A DNA stretch of 64,000 nt from Protopterus annectens. Its lineage: Eukaryota > Chordata > Ceratodontiformes > Protopteridae. The stretch's first letter is position 1. Each line of letters opens with the position of its first letter. The notes below the pieces were generated by a model that did no database searches, was not told the DNA's origin, and saw only the letters and a list, made by a program, of their open reading frames with translations. The position numbers and the translations under genes were made by a program. Positions 33,830 through 45,849 of this stretch are shown here, piece by piece. The stretch lies in NCBI RefSeq assembly GCF_019279795.1, contig NC_056738.1:408930688-408994687 (forward strand). Reading direction: 5' to 3'.

Positions 33830-35260
33830 GATGTAATCGGCTTTTATCAGATTATTGTATGTACAACCATCCCACCAGGACAGGATCAGACACTGGCCTC
33901 GACCCCAAGCAGATGTCACCTGAGGTTCATACAAGGTTACTAGGTAGAGGACTGATAACAGGTGTACTTTGGGTATGTCTTGTAGGGACAGGGGGGTGAA
34001 GCTTGCCCCAGAATGTCTGTAGCAGGTTGGTGATGTCCTCAGAGTCAGTATGAGTAGTAACAACCACTACTAGTTTGGCACAAAGCAGGCCCTTCACTTT
34101 TAGATTTTTGACGTAGCTAAAGAATGCTTCTTGATTATCTTTAGGTAGGGATGCTACTTTAGGTTTGTGTGTGGATGTAGAGGATTTTCCTTGTTTGAGT
34201 TGTGGAGGGTGTCCTTCGTCTGCTGAGTCAGTTCCCTCTTTTTCTTGGACATTACTTTCTTCCACTTGTTGTATAACTTATGTATGCTTGATGCCCACCA
34301 GGGTGGCTTGTTTTCTGTGAGGAACTTGTTTTGATCCATTCATGTTCAGCTGACTCTATACATTTGTATAGGTATTTATACAGGCTATTTATGTACATCT
34401 CTGTATAGCAGTCATTATTGACAGTGGTAGCAAGGGGTTTGCAACTATTTATGGCATTGGTTGGGAGCTTGTAATTTGCTTTGGATAACTGTTTCATCCT
34501 TTCTGCTCTTGAAAGGGTGTTGGGTGTGATTGTGAATGAGATTGAATTGTGATCTGACCTGACCAGGGGGGCCAATACACATGGGTTAGTGCAAAGACCA
34601 CTCTGTTGGTTAGTATTCAGTCTAGGACATTCTAGCCCCTTGTGGGGGTGCAGACTATCTGGTACCCAGCCTGTGTATTAACAAAGGCCAGGAAACTTAG
34701 GGTGTGTGTGTTTGTGCACATATATGATTAGGGTGTGTGTGTTTGTGCACATATATGACTCCAAATCAATGGACGGATAGTTGAAATCACACACGACCAA
34801 GGTGTTTGGCTGTATAGTGAGTGACTCAAGAAGGTCCAAGTAGGCAGAGTGGTTCTTGTGGTTCATGGTGGGGACCTGTAGCTAACAATGGTATGGAAGG
34901 GGGTTTTATGTACATTTAGTTGGACTTGGAGTATTGCTGCAATTCATACTCTTTGATCAGTCTTGCAGTGTATTTGTCTTTAATGAAGATGTATACATCT
35001 CTGTCTTTGGTTCTTTCATGCTCGATTTGATGTGTGAATGTGTAGAAGGCATTGTACCCTTGCAGTGCCAGGGTGCTATCTGTGGCCTTGAACTATGTCT
35101 GTGCGACTGCACAGACATGGGAATCTTCCAAAGTAAGGATTTCTTCCAGTGAGTGCAGTTTCTGATTTACATTCCTTGCATTAAGCAGCATAACCTTCAG
35201 TATGTCTATGGTGGATTATTTTATGTTGGGACTTTAGTTGTTTTGACATTGCCTAAAAAT
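33830..35260 (-). mobile_element. CR1-like LINE fragment (endonuclease to early RT)
   Basis: The minus strand reads VMLLNARNVN near 35,195, then CDFNYPSID near 34,785, SDHNSISF near 34,545, AFFSYVKNLK near 34,125 and the linker before the RT to about 33,850. It follows the same order as the LINE at 15,391 with many stops. Both the RT palm and the 3' end are missing, so this is not a simple 5' truncation. It also carries a 32-bp GTGTGTGTTTGTGCACATATATGA tandem pair near 34,695-34,757. Confidence 0.8.
34695..34757. repeat. Short tandem duplication in the LINE fragment
   Basis: Two near-identical units of about 32 bp containing TGTTTGTGCACATATATGA lie head to tail. They interrupt the endonuclease reading frame after the DFN motif region. 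Confidence 0.75.
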
Positions 35261-36118
35261 GCCACTATAGAGGAGGCAAGTACCTTCATATAGTACAGTG
35301 GGGTACATCTCCATTTATTCACTGCAACATTGACTCTGACAGAGTCATAATGGTACTTGTTGAGAGACTTGAATGTGGGAGTGATCTGACTTACCGTGGC
35401 ACCTGACAGGCAGCTGTGACCTTCTCCTTGCCCAGCCTGTCAAGGGGGGACATCTGTGGGTCTCACAATGGAGCTGCTTATGAGCATGACATTTGGTTTT
35501 GAGGTGTTTTGTCTGAGGGGCTTATTGTCTAAGACACTGGTGTGTGTATTATTATTATTATGTGTAGAGGATTCTGTTGGGTCTGCACTGTGTGCAGTAG
35601 CTTTGCGTTTGGGAGGTCTCCAATCTTTAGTTAGGTTTCTAGCAAGTACCTCTGTATATGTGGGTTTATGTGTTGTGAGCTTATGTGCAAGAGGTGAATT
35701 GCATGGGCTGACAACATGTTTGATATCTGGTTTGTTGTTATGTGAGAGAATTGATTCCTAATTCATAGTATAGATACAGCTGACACATACTGTATTAGTT
35801 TGTTTTACCAGTAACTGGTTGTCAGTATGCATGAGGCAATTGCTCTGTTGCCTCAGGATGTCCATGTACATCAGGCTGCCTGGAGAAATGGTGAGAAACT
35901 GTCTGCCCATTATGGAGGGTATGTACTGTAGTAACTAGTGGGCTAGATGGACTAGGTTTTTGTGTAAGACTAATAAAATGTGTCTAATCTGTGGAGGGCT
36001 AAGGTTATAAAATATGTCAATGTTTCACAGTGCACAACTGAGTTGCTCACAAAGCAAGCTCTGAACAGCTATGGTAAACTGAGTGCAGACCATCAAAACA
36101 CAACGCAGGAATACAAGT
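35261..36118. other. Possible 5' extension of the LINE, then unassigned sequence
   Basis: The minus strand to about 35,770 is semi-open and could be the region upstream of the CR1-like endonuclease. No motif confirms this. 35,770-36,118 shows nothing recognisable. Confidence 0.3.
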
Positions 36119-36574
36119 GAAGTTAAAATATTTTAAAAAGTAAACAAAGGGGAAGGCCAACAGTGAGCCTTATTCCAGCAGTCCCCAACTCAGATGTGTT
36201 CTTGGCTGCACAGTTCTGCCACATAGGTGCAGGAGGGCCTTCTTAATGTAAGTGGGCTGTTTTAGTACTCCATTTATACCAAACAGTCTAGATTCAGCAA
36301 GCCTATGTTGAGCCTGTGCTACAAAATGCAGAAGTATTAGAAGGCCGAAGTTAAAATATTTTAAAAAGTAAACAAAGGGGAAGGCCAACAGTGAGCCTTA
36401 TTCCAGCAGTCCCCAACTCAGATGTGTTCTTGGCTGCACAGTTCTGCCACATAGGTGCAGGAGGGCCTTCTTAATGTAAGTGGGCTGTTTTAGTACTCCA
36501 TTTATACCAAACAGTCTAGATTCAGCAAGCCTATGTTGAGCCTGTGCTACAAAAGGCAGAAGTATTAGAAGGCC
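36119..36574. repeat. Near-identical 228-bp tandem duplication
   Basis: Units 36,119-36,346 and 36,347-36,574 start GAAGTTAAAATATTTTAAAA and are almost base-for-base identical (I see about one difference). The high identity contrasts with the decayed surroundings, so this is a recent event or an assembly artefact. Confidence 0.9.
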
Positions 36575-36599
36575 AAAGTGCAAAAAAATTGCAATCACA

Positions 36600-37075
36600 A
36601 CAGAAGAACAAATAGTTTACATAAAGCAGCAATTCAGTAGACTATTCCAACAAGAGTGTAGACAATAAACTTTCCTAGTGTGAAATAATTGGTACCCAAG
36701 TACTTAAACCAGAGCTAAGACACTTTCAGAATAACAGACACAGTAAGCCTTCACCCAGCAATTCCCAGCTTAGAAGGGTGTAGGCTATACTCCCCTGCCA
36801 CAAGAGTCCACACCACAAACCTTCGTAATGTAATGTAAAATAACTGGTTTGGAGGCCAAGTGCTTAAACCATAACAAAAGAGACTTAGAACAACAGCCAC
36901 GGTAAGCATTCAACCAGCAATTCACAACTCAGAAGGGCAGCGGCTATCATTTCCTCCCACCAAAGTGTAGACTACAGATTTTCTTAATGTAAGACAACTG
37001 GCCTGAATCCCAAGTGCTTAAACCAAAAGTAACGGGCTTAGAGTAACAGTTACAATGTAATGTGATAGACAGATG
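36600..37075. repeat. Degenerate continuation of the tandem repeat
   Basis: Three diverged units of roughly 140-150 bp share CAGCAATTC, CTCAGAAGGG, CTTAATGTAA and CAAGTGCTTAAACCA. Part of each resembles the core of the 228-bp unit, so the recent duplication grew from an older array. Confidence 0.6.
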
Positions 37076-37119
37076 ACAGTGGCATGTCTTTTAATTTACC
37101 CACATACATCATGTCATTT

Positions 37120-37690
37120 TTTTATTTTTTTATTTTTTATTTTATTTTTATTTTACATTTGTTGACCGGGAGGATCCGACTGGATGCATGTCCATTTTCA
37201 GCGGAGGCCCGGGGAGAAAAGCTCCAAACACATGTGACAAAAAACATTTAAATAACATTGTAAGCAATTTACATACAAAATTAGAGCATGATAAGATATT
37301 CCATCTAATTTATCTAAAATGAATGAGGATTAGGATAGTAAGGAGATGTAGGAGATTCAGGTGTTAAGGCTGTTAGTCAAGCCTAGAGTAGACTATCCCG
37401 GGTTTAGGCAATGGCAACTTCGCATTGAACCCAGATGTGTTTTTAGCTTAGTTTTGAATTGACTTAAAGTAGAGATGGATATAATATCATGGGGAAGTTT
37501 GTTCCAAATTTTACCTGCAGCGTTGGTGAGAAGGTAGGCCCTGTGTTATCTTGATGAGAAAACCCTGTGGTCTCTCCAGCTGCTGCATATGTCTGGTGAA
37601 GTTCCTGCAAAAGAGATCGTTATACTGTACTGCTATTCTGATGAGTTTGACTACAGTGCTGTCATACAATCCTGACATCTGAATGTGATG
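37120..37690 (-). mobile_element. 3' fragment of an L2-like LINE
   Basis: On the minus strand the C-terminal ORF2 signature WNKLPHDII followed by LSQFKTKLKTHLGS lies near 37,510-37,430. The shared 3' box (GGAGCTTTTCTCCCCGGGCC) and an (ATAAA)n tail end near 37,120. It is 5'-truncated to about 570 bp and is inserted in Harbinger-derived DNA. Confidence 0.75.
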
Positions 37691-37739
37691 GAGTGTCTTA
37701 TGATGTGCAGCATATGTATGTACTGGAAAACATTAAAGA

Positions 37740-40010
37740 GGTTATAAAGTAATGATACACATTGTAGTTCCTGACTTCACAACCCTTACAAGAGACTACA
37801 CTAGAAATTACTGTCATGATGATACTATCCACTGTATCATTTGGCAAGGCAAATATAACGGACAGGTACAATTATCAGTTCAACAACACAAATGCAGGTA
37901 TACTAGTCAGTAATAGCTATGCACCCTGGGCATCAGACAAAAAAATCCAAAAGGGATATAGCACAGTTATCACTTTCACAGGGGGGGGGGGCAGGAGGCT
38001 TCGGCTGACACACAAAGTCTGTGAATGTGTCTGAGGGAGAAAGGGAAGCAGGCAGGCTTTGTGTGTGTCTGCAGGGATCCTCCATGTGAAAGTGCTGTAT
38101 CAGAGTCTGCATGGATACAGCCAAGCTTAGTACTAGCTCCACGTCTTGGTATGTCGGACAGGCATGAGCTGTGCATGGTAGAGGTGGCAGTTCATCATTG
38201 TCAGCCCTGACCACAAGAACTGGCTCTGCCAGGAGTTGCACTGGCACCTCGACGCCTAAGGTCAGATGGAGTGCTGCTACCTGAACATGACCGCTGTGAT
38301 CTGGACGTGCTCCTTTCATGGAAACGCCCGGGACCATGATCCCGTGGCCTGCCACATCTGGGTGTGAACAGTACACTCACCAATTGACCAGCAAAGTACT
38401 GCCACTGTGGGAGCGTGATCGGGAATGACCACTGACTGTCGGCAGTTGTTGTGGCTGACTTACACCCACAAGGATGCCGTTCCTCTCCCAGCAGATGTTC
38501 CATCACAGGCAGTGCTTGTTCCATGACAGACACCCCTCATTCCAATGTGTCATTCATCCGAGCCCAAGAATTGGCGACATGGTGGAGGCAGTCACGCATG
38601 ACAGATTATGCCACATCCACAACCCTGAGCATTTGTCTGGAGTGCCTTTCTGATTGTGTCTTCATGACTGCCCTAAACATACGATATGTGACACGGGAAG
38701 AGACACCTGCAGCAGGTGGAGGAGGGACAGCAGGCCCCTTCTGTACACCCCTATCAACCCTCCTCCTTGGCACTTCACCAACACTTTGGCTATGGCCAGA
38801 ATCAGCAGGCACTGAAGCCATAGTAGCCACACATCCCTGCTCATTGTCCTTGCCCTCCACCTGTCCATCTGTGGGCTGAGTGGACTAGGTAGACGTAGGC
38901 CTACTGGCTATGTCTGGGGGAAAAAGAAGGGAGTGGCTGGATGTCAGCCTCTGTCTCAGATTCAACCTATGCACCTCCCCGACTGTCCCTCAGTTTCACC
39001 ACCAATCATCATCAGTGTCTGATGAGACACTGACATCTGGTGGCACAGGGCCCACACTCCCACTGTCATGTTCACCTGTGATAAAAAGGGAGAAACACAG
39101 GCATACTTTATTACCTGCACGACTGTTGTGCAATATATGCTAAACAACTAACACTGCTACCACTATTACAGACAGTACAGCAATACACACAACAGGCCTA
39201 AAATAACACATTATATTTCTAGAAATTGATATGTAGTACTGAAATAACTTGATTTGGCTTACCATCTGTAGGAGGCCTACATTGCTGGGTTCCTTACAAT
39301 CCTGAAATAACTTAAGCAAGAGTTAAGGCCAACATCATCACAGTAAGATAAGGGGTACTACATGTACTCCTCTCAGTCAGCATGACATCTTACTTCAACG
39401 AGAACGTGGTTGACAACTCTAAACTGAGCTGATCAATGTACTAATATTCAATCCACCACCCCCCACAGAAAACACATGTGACACAGAAGTAACTTTTATT
39501 TCAGTTGTTTTACTATACAACAGTATTGAACTCATCATATAACAAAGCCTAGCTGGAAGCTCTTCCTGGGACTGAGAAGGAGGGGCACCCACATCAGTCA
39601 CATTTTTGGGCCACTCTGCTATGAATTGTCCTGTTGTAGAAGATTCGCCAGGAATTCCTCATTGGGGGTGAGAGGTGGTTCTGCAGCAGGTTCACCCCCA
39701 GTTACCCTCTAGTCTCAGGCAACAGCATCTGCATGCCATGGTGCAGATATGATCATGTCGGTGGCCCTGTGGTGCACCTGCTCATAAGTATGGCCGTGAC
39801 CACCCATGGCATTTATGTTTGCAACAATCTGCTGCCATAGTCTCAGCCTCTGTGGCATATTGAGATGACACCTTCCAAGAATAAAAGCACCATGTTGATG
39901 GAGCACAGCCATTATGATAGTTTTTTCTGCCTCATTAAATGGGGGTCTGCACCATAATGACATTTTCAGTTCTAAAAACAACAGAGTGATAATACACATA
40001 ACTATCACAT
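37740..40010 (-). pseudogene. Harbinger Myb/SANT-like companion gene, decayed
   Basis: The upstream exon (minus, near 39,960-39,720) reads FNEAEKTIIMAVLHQHG, then LGRCHLNMPQRLRLWQQIV and NAMGGHGHTYEQV. This is a Myb/SANT-like DNA-binding domain of the type encoded by Harbinger elements. A short block LTPNEEFLANLLQQ follows near 39,660. Further pieces lie downstream at 38,860-38,500 (RVTYRMFRAVMKTQSERHSR) and 38,500-38,150 (Arg/Ser-rich tail). Introns probably separate them. Such proteins carry the transposase to the nucleus and to the element ends. Stops and a poly-G run at 37,980 show decay. Confidence 0.65.
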
Positions 40011-40719
40011 AACTACAAAGTAACTGTTACCTGGTAAAACAGTTAAGGTAGGCAGTCAGTAGTACCCACTGGGAAAAACATTACACATACGACAAATGGG
40101 AAGTACTAACAACAGGCAGTATGCAAAACAAGGAGATTAGCCGGGACAACATATCATTGTATGTGCTATAGCAGTAACTCAGCTGTGCTCACCCCCGAAA
40201 AGAACAGTCCATTCTAGTTTGTGACATAACAGTAACTTCTCTTTGCTCCCCAACCCACTAAAAGACAGGCACATGAAGCATTTAGCTAATGAAACACATT
40301 TGAAATGCTAAACATGCATTCTAAGGACCTATCCCTGAAACATTTGTACATATGTATCACACAACTTACTATTTTCTTGTATTGTCAGTCATTTGTACCT
40401 CTGAAATGGCTTGACAAACATGGCCATGCCATCAGTACACGTCTAACTAATGCATAGAGATAACAGTGTAAAAGGCTTTGCTTCACATTATTCATTAATA
40501 TGTTCCAGAATATGCATTATGTAGGTAAGTAAATGACCAAATACTTGCTGAAGTTCAGTACTGTTCTGTAAAGATAGCTTGGGGAAATATTTGCTTTGCT
40601 GAACTTGTAACAAGTATCCTCATCATCAGTTTGGCTAGCTACACATTTGGCTTTTTATAATGGAGTAGATTAATAGTGGACTTGCATCTGTCTAGGTTGT
40701 GTTTCAGAGATGTTAATTA
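40011..40719. other. Harbinger-derived spacer, little recognised
   Basis: It lies between divergent companion and transposase segments and may hold their shared promoter region. Pieces such as CTTTGCTCCCC near 40,240 recur elsewhere in the family. No ORF is seen. Confidence 0.35.
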
Positions 40720-42120
40720 CAGCATAAGCAGGTGAATTGCATGCTAATCAAACAGCATTTAGACACCATGCTGTTTTTTTCCTGTGGATTTCAAAAGTAG
40801 TGGAGTACAGACACAGAAAGTCTACACAGACAAAATGTTGGGAGCTGCTGCTGCTTTACTCAGTTTGTATGTGCTGCAGGCAATGCTGCTGCTGCCAATA
40901 GGCCTAGACCGAGACAGAGAAGAGTTTTCAGGCCACATTTAACTTATTACAACATCCCTGACATGGACATTGTAGAGTGCTACAGGGTAGACAGGGACAC
41001 AATACAGGAACCCTGCGACCTCTGTCGGTCTCAACTCAGAGTCACAGCCTTTGGCTCCCCACGTATTGGCTGTGTACTGCTTGCTTCACACTCGGCCCGG
41101 GACTAAAGATGAGTCAATTGTTGCATTTACAGGCTAAGTCCTGAACATGTACTGTATTGTATAATAATACTATGACATGTCCTTGTATTTCATTGCTTGA
41201 TACAGTAAGCAGCTACAAGGTGGGAGATTTGTACAGAAATTAATGTCACATGTGACAGCAGATAGTTATGACTTGTATGTGTCCATTACCAAGTAGTAGG
41301 CCTCAGGCCTCAGAGAATCACACATTGATACCTGCACAACGTAATGATGATCACTGCATGCCCTCAGTTTAGCACCATATGTTTGAAATGGGAATTCATA
41401 ACAGAGAGACGTTCAACAGTAATGAGATACATAGCAGTATTCAGCTTCACCACCCACACAAGATCAAACCGGCAGGATGCAAAACAAGGAAAGTAACAAG
41501 AGCAACATTGCCTTGTTTGTGCTATAACAGTAGCTCAGCCTGGGTCCATCCCCCTTGAAAGAACATTATGCCCTTGCACCTTTGCTCCCCACCTCCAAAA
41601 CAGCAGTCTGTGCTTGTCTGGGCATCCAACCTTCACTTAATTTGATGGCAACTGCATATCATAGTGTTCCCAGTGAATATCCTCACACATTTTAAGGTAA
41701 ATAATATAGACTGGCTTATATACTGCATGTCTCTGAGTACTGGTCAGATATATGATGAATGACAAAGAAACAGAGAAAGGTAGGACACAGCTGTATATTT
41801 GCAAGGAATAATCATAGCAGGTTGTGTGATCACTAAGTTCACTACATCCAAATATATTACATAGAATACATTTATAAATAACAGGTCATGCCTTGATATT
41901 GGTGTACATTCGGTTGCACTTCCTTGTGTGAGGAATTATGTCTTGTATTTATAAAGCTGTTTGTAGGGCAAAGATTGGTAAGTCCCCCCCCCCTCCTGTT
42001 TTGCGACGGTGCATTGCAATGAGAGTTGGGATCCAGACCTGTGTATCATATCTTATGTGTATTAACAGTTTCTACAGTGTATGTCATAGATTGATTTCTG
42101 CATTTCATTTTTTATACTAT
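40720..42120 (+). mobile_element. Harbinger copy with most of the transposase deleted
   Basis: It opens with the family segment ATTACAGCATAAGCAGGTGA. The transposase N-terminus follows (near 40,905: RPRQRRVFRPHLTYYNIPDM, then VECYRVDRDT). At about 41,050 it jumps directly to CTCCCCACGTATTGGCTGTG, which in the 28-kb copy lies after the transposase. About 900 bp carrying the DDE residues are therefore missing. It continues to 42,120 like the larger copy. Confidence 0.7.
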
Positions 42121-42589
42121 CTTGTTTTTGGAGCCCACTGTTTGTGCAATGTACCGCTTAGCACAAACGGCTTTGTCTTTGCGCATTTTGTTTGCACATA
42201 GAGCGGCAGTGCACAAACCGGATGAATGGGCCACTCAGATACCCGACAGGACCCAGTCGATTAATACTATTGGCCAGCATGCAAACACATTTCCTGGCAG
42301 TCTGCAGTGTTGTGCAATGTGTTTGCATAATGGTAAGAACTGTGCAACACTTTCAAATGTTGCAAATCCAGAAAGTGAACACTCTGCAAGCGCAACACCT
42401 GCAGTTGGTGGGAAAACATCTTTCGGCATTGGTCTTGCCTGTCATGCCCATCACAGATCATTCCTAGAGAGCTTTTGAGATTCTGTGCTCAAAGATGGGG
42501 TGCCCAGGAGTCTAAAACATTTGTTGGACTCCTAGTGAATGAGCATGGGCCAAGACTGTTGCAGAGAGACTCTCGTGGCTTGGATTAAA

Positions 42590-42800
42590 AGGCAGAGGCA
42601 TTGAATAGTCTGGCCCGGGCTCTGACCAGTGCTTCCGGTCTACCCTGCACTGGTGAACAATGCAGGAATCATTACAGAGACCTCAGGATAAGTAAGAGGG
42701 ATACCCTCAATCGTTGGATCAAGGAATGTAAGACTGGGGTATCCCACAGATGTGCAAGTATCACTTACAGACACTACTTGTCAGAGTTAAAAGCTTGATA
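42590..42800 (+). pseudogene. Trihelix/Myb-like exon remnant, left palindrome arm
   Basis: The frame reads LNSLARALTSASGLPCTGEQ, then CRNHYRDLR, then a basic stretch and LNRWIKE. The pattern of two hydrophobic helices, a short turn and a final helix with RNHYRDL is that of trihelix-type DNA-binding domains in transposon companion proteins. Upstream, EHGPRLLQ near 42,545 begins the domain in another frame. Confidence 0.5.
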
Positions 42801-44506
42801 TAGTCAGGATTGGTATGCTTAATGGTGTTCTGTTTTTTTTCCACAGCAGTCACAGACTGGGAGCTGAATGGGCAAACCCATGCGACTAGATTGGCACTAG
42901 TGCAAGACGCATGTAGTATGTATGCATCCCAACAGTGGGGTTATTTTAGCATTAAAAGTTACAGCACATTTATTGGTTAATTATACAGTTGTATGAAATT
43001 GAGCATTCATTTCTTAACTGTAATAGGGAAGTATACATGCATTACTCTACAGGGCAAAATGACAGTTCATTATTGCAAAATAGTCATAGGTTATGCCTTC
43101 AAAATCCACACTTTGCAAATATACAGTACTGTTAAGTTTTTTTTTCATCGATATTGCAATTTAACATCAGAGCTGTAAAGCAGTGTCACCACTGGCTTGC
43201 TGTAAACTGTAATCGGTATATTTGGACCATGCATATGTGCATATGTGCAGTGCATGCACACATCAAAGATTACTTACTGCAATCTGCAGTATATTGTGCA
43301 TCTGTTAGGAGCTGGGTAGTCTTAAAAGTAAACAAAGGTATTTGTTAGGAGTTGATACTGTTAAAAACAAAGGGAATAGAATAGTCAAATACTTGTATCA
43401 GTGCTTTGTGTGTCACATATGAAGTTAGTAATGTTCTCCTTTTTTTTCCCCTCTCACCCCAACACTTTTCTCTCCTTTTTTGAAGGTTTTTTTTAGTTAT
43501 TTATTTATTTTTTCCATTGCACAGTGGGGTAGGACTGTCCCGCGGGATCCACCTGCGCCCACTCCACTGACTACAGCACTGCTGCCCAGCACATCTGGTG
43601 CAGAACCTGGTAGCACCCCCACTGCCACCCCTGCACTACCTGGCCTCTTGGGAGGGAGACACAGGCCTATCCTCCAGGGCAGAACTACTTGAGGGGCTGG
43701 GTAGTGCAGGGGTGGCAGAGCGGGGTGCTAACAGGTTCTGCACCAGACATGATGGGCAGCGGTGCTGTAGCCAGTGGAGTGCGAGCAGGTGGATCCCGTG
43801 GGACAGTCCTACCCCACTGTGCTCTGGGAGGGGGGAGAAAAAGGAGAGAGAAATGGGCTGGGGTGATAGAAGGGGGAACATTAGTAACATTAATGACTTC
43901 TTACATGACATACAAAGCATTGAAACAGTTATTTGACTCTCTATTCTGTTAACTTTACTTTACTTTTAACACTACACACTCCTAACAAGTTTCTTCCTTA
44001 CTTTTAAGACTACCCAGTTTATAACAGCGGCACACTGTAGTACAGATTGTAGCCACCAGTCCTTGACGTGTGCATATATTGCACATATGCATGTTCTAAT
44101 TATACAGATTACAGTTTACCGAAGATCATTTGTGCTTCTGGTATAAGGTATGAAGCTAAATTCCAGTAATGATGAAAACCTAACAGTATTATATATTTGG
44201 GAAGTGTGATTTTTGAACCCACAACTGATGACAATGCTAAAATACTATACTGTTCTTTTGTTCTACAGACTATTGCATGCATACTTTTCTTTTACAGTTT
44301 AGAGATGCATGCTTACTATTATTAGAGAATATGGCACCATTGCTTTGTGCTACAGACTAAGGCATGCATAGTTTTTTTTTACAGTTGGGATACACATGCT
44401 CAGTTTGATACAACTGTATTAAATACCAACTAAGTGGTCCTTAACTTTTAATGCTACGAAATTGCTATAAGTCGAGCGGAGGTCATCATAATAATGTCTG
44501 CATTGC

Positions 44507-44734
44507 TCACCTGTACGGGGGAATACCTTTCATACTGGCTAAGGCCCTGGCAGCACTGTTCCAGGCTTCAGATTTATATTCTGACCTTGAATAGTCCCAC
44601 TGCAGCAACCTGGGCCCATGCTCCTTAACTAGGAGTCCAACAAAAATCTTGGACTCTGGATACTCCATCCCTACGCCCAAAAGCGTACACCCTCTCCAGC
44701 AACTCCAGACATGCCTGTTGTAGTTAAAGTTCAA
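44507..44734 (-). pseudogene. Trihelix/Myb-like exon remnant, right palindrome arm
   Basis: The minus strand reads VKEHGPRLLQWD and then SEAWNSAARALASMKGIP, the inverted counterpart of the left-arm exon at 42,540-42,640. It lacks the final helix, and the frame ends soon after. Comparing both arms shows which residues the ancestral domain held. Confidence 0.5.
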
Positions 44735-45659
44735 TGTCTAATGAGCATTTCCTGCCAGTTGCATCTATATGCTGCTGTTTCCCTGCCTGTTGCATGTCTC
44801 GTGCTTGCTGAGAGTGTGCACAGTTTGGTTTTGCAACATTTGAAAACATTGCACATCACTTACCATTGCATAAAAATGGTAGGGAAGGGTGCGCACTTGT
44901 GGACAGTGTTTGCACAATAGCGATGCACAAAAGTGGCAAACAATTCAATTCCTAGATTATTAGGTGTACGGGCACTTGTGTAAATGGGCTAGTCAAATGT
45001 ACCATATATACTGTTCTCCTACACTTGGTTATTACAACAAGAAGGTTGAGAAAACAGTTGTGCATGTTGCACTTAATTGCTGTAATCTGCAATCTCACAA
45101 GAGTAAAACAAAATTTACATAATCTGTACTAGAACCCCGAACCATCTGCACCTGCTGCCACGGGATTAGATGATATCTCCCATCTTAGTAGTTATTGTAA
45201 AGTTCCTGCTGTTAGTCATACTGCAACACCACTTAGTGTGTTTGTGCAATGCACAGTAGTATTAATTGAATGCATCTGGTTCATATGTTTGGCTGTCTGG
45301 GTCCTGTCTATAACCTTGGCTGGTCCATTCATCCAGTTTGGTCGGTGAGCACAGCTACCTGTTTATGCCAAGCGGCGCATCTCGCAAACACTGGCAAAAA
45401 AAAAATGAAATTAAAACACAAAAGGCAGACTGCCCACAGTTTTGCAGAACATCCAGATATTTGCATCATATTTTTGACCTGTTCCTTGTAAAATGTGTAG
45501 TTTATTGTGAAATCACTGAAGATTGTAGTCAATATATAATGGCATACATTTCTGTTCCATACTTCATATCCCTCTTAAAATGCATGCTTGCCCCCATTAG
45601 GTTAGTGTTTGGCCTCATTACTGGCACTAAGGTTGTGTGGAAGGATGTACATTGAGTAT

Positions 45660-45849
45660 ACAGGTTTTGCGACCAGCACCACCAGGGTGAGCAGTGAAAC
45701 CTTGCTTACAGGTACCACACATCATTAATATTCATGGTGCGAGGCTGTGTGATGCCGCACAGTAACCAGTATTGTGTACTTGCATACAGTTCGTGCAGGC
45801 TCTGCACGGAACCTACACGGAGTTTGTTGAATCCCGGGTCAGTTTCTTA
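45660..45849 (+). mobile_element. Right terminus of the Harbinger-type family
   Basis: The stretch ends GAATCCCGGGTCAGTTTCTTAA, resembling the end of the block at 1-785. The base composition changes to AT-rich immediately after. The sequence before it has extra CpG and repeated TGCA-type words. TAA may be the target duplication, but the left end was not identified. Confidence 0.35.

Larger units (their letters stand above)
42130..45390. repeat. 3.3-kb imperfect palindrome of Harbinger sequence
   Basis: The left arm (42,130-43,650) is matched in reverse by the right arm (43,688-45,390), with a spacer of about 37 bp. Matches are visible at the outer tips (GGATGAATGG near 42,220 against its complement near 45,335) and at the trihelix exon. 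The middle (GGGTAGTCTTAAAAGT near 43,314 against 44,005) and the inner 130 bp also match. By eye the arms have diverged substantially, more at the tips than at the centre. It looks like an old inverted duplication of the companion-gene half of the element. Confidence 0.85.
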
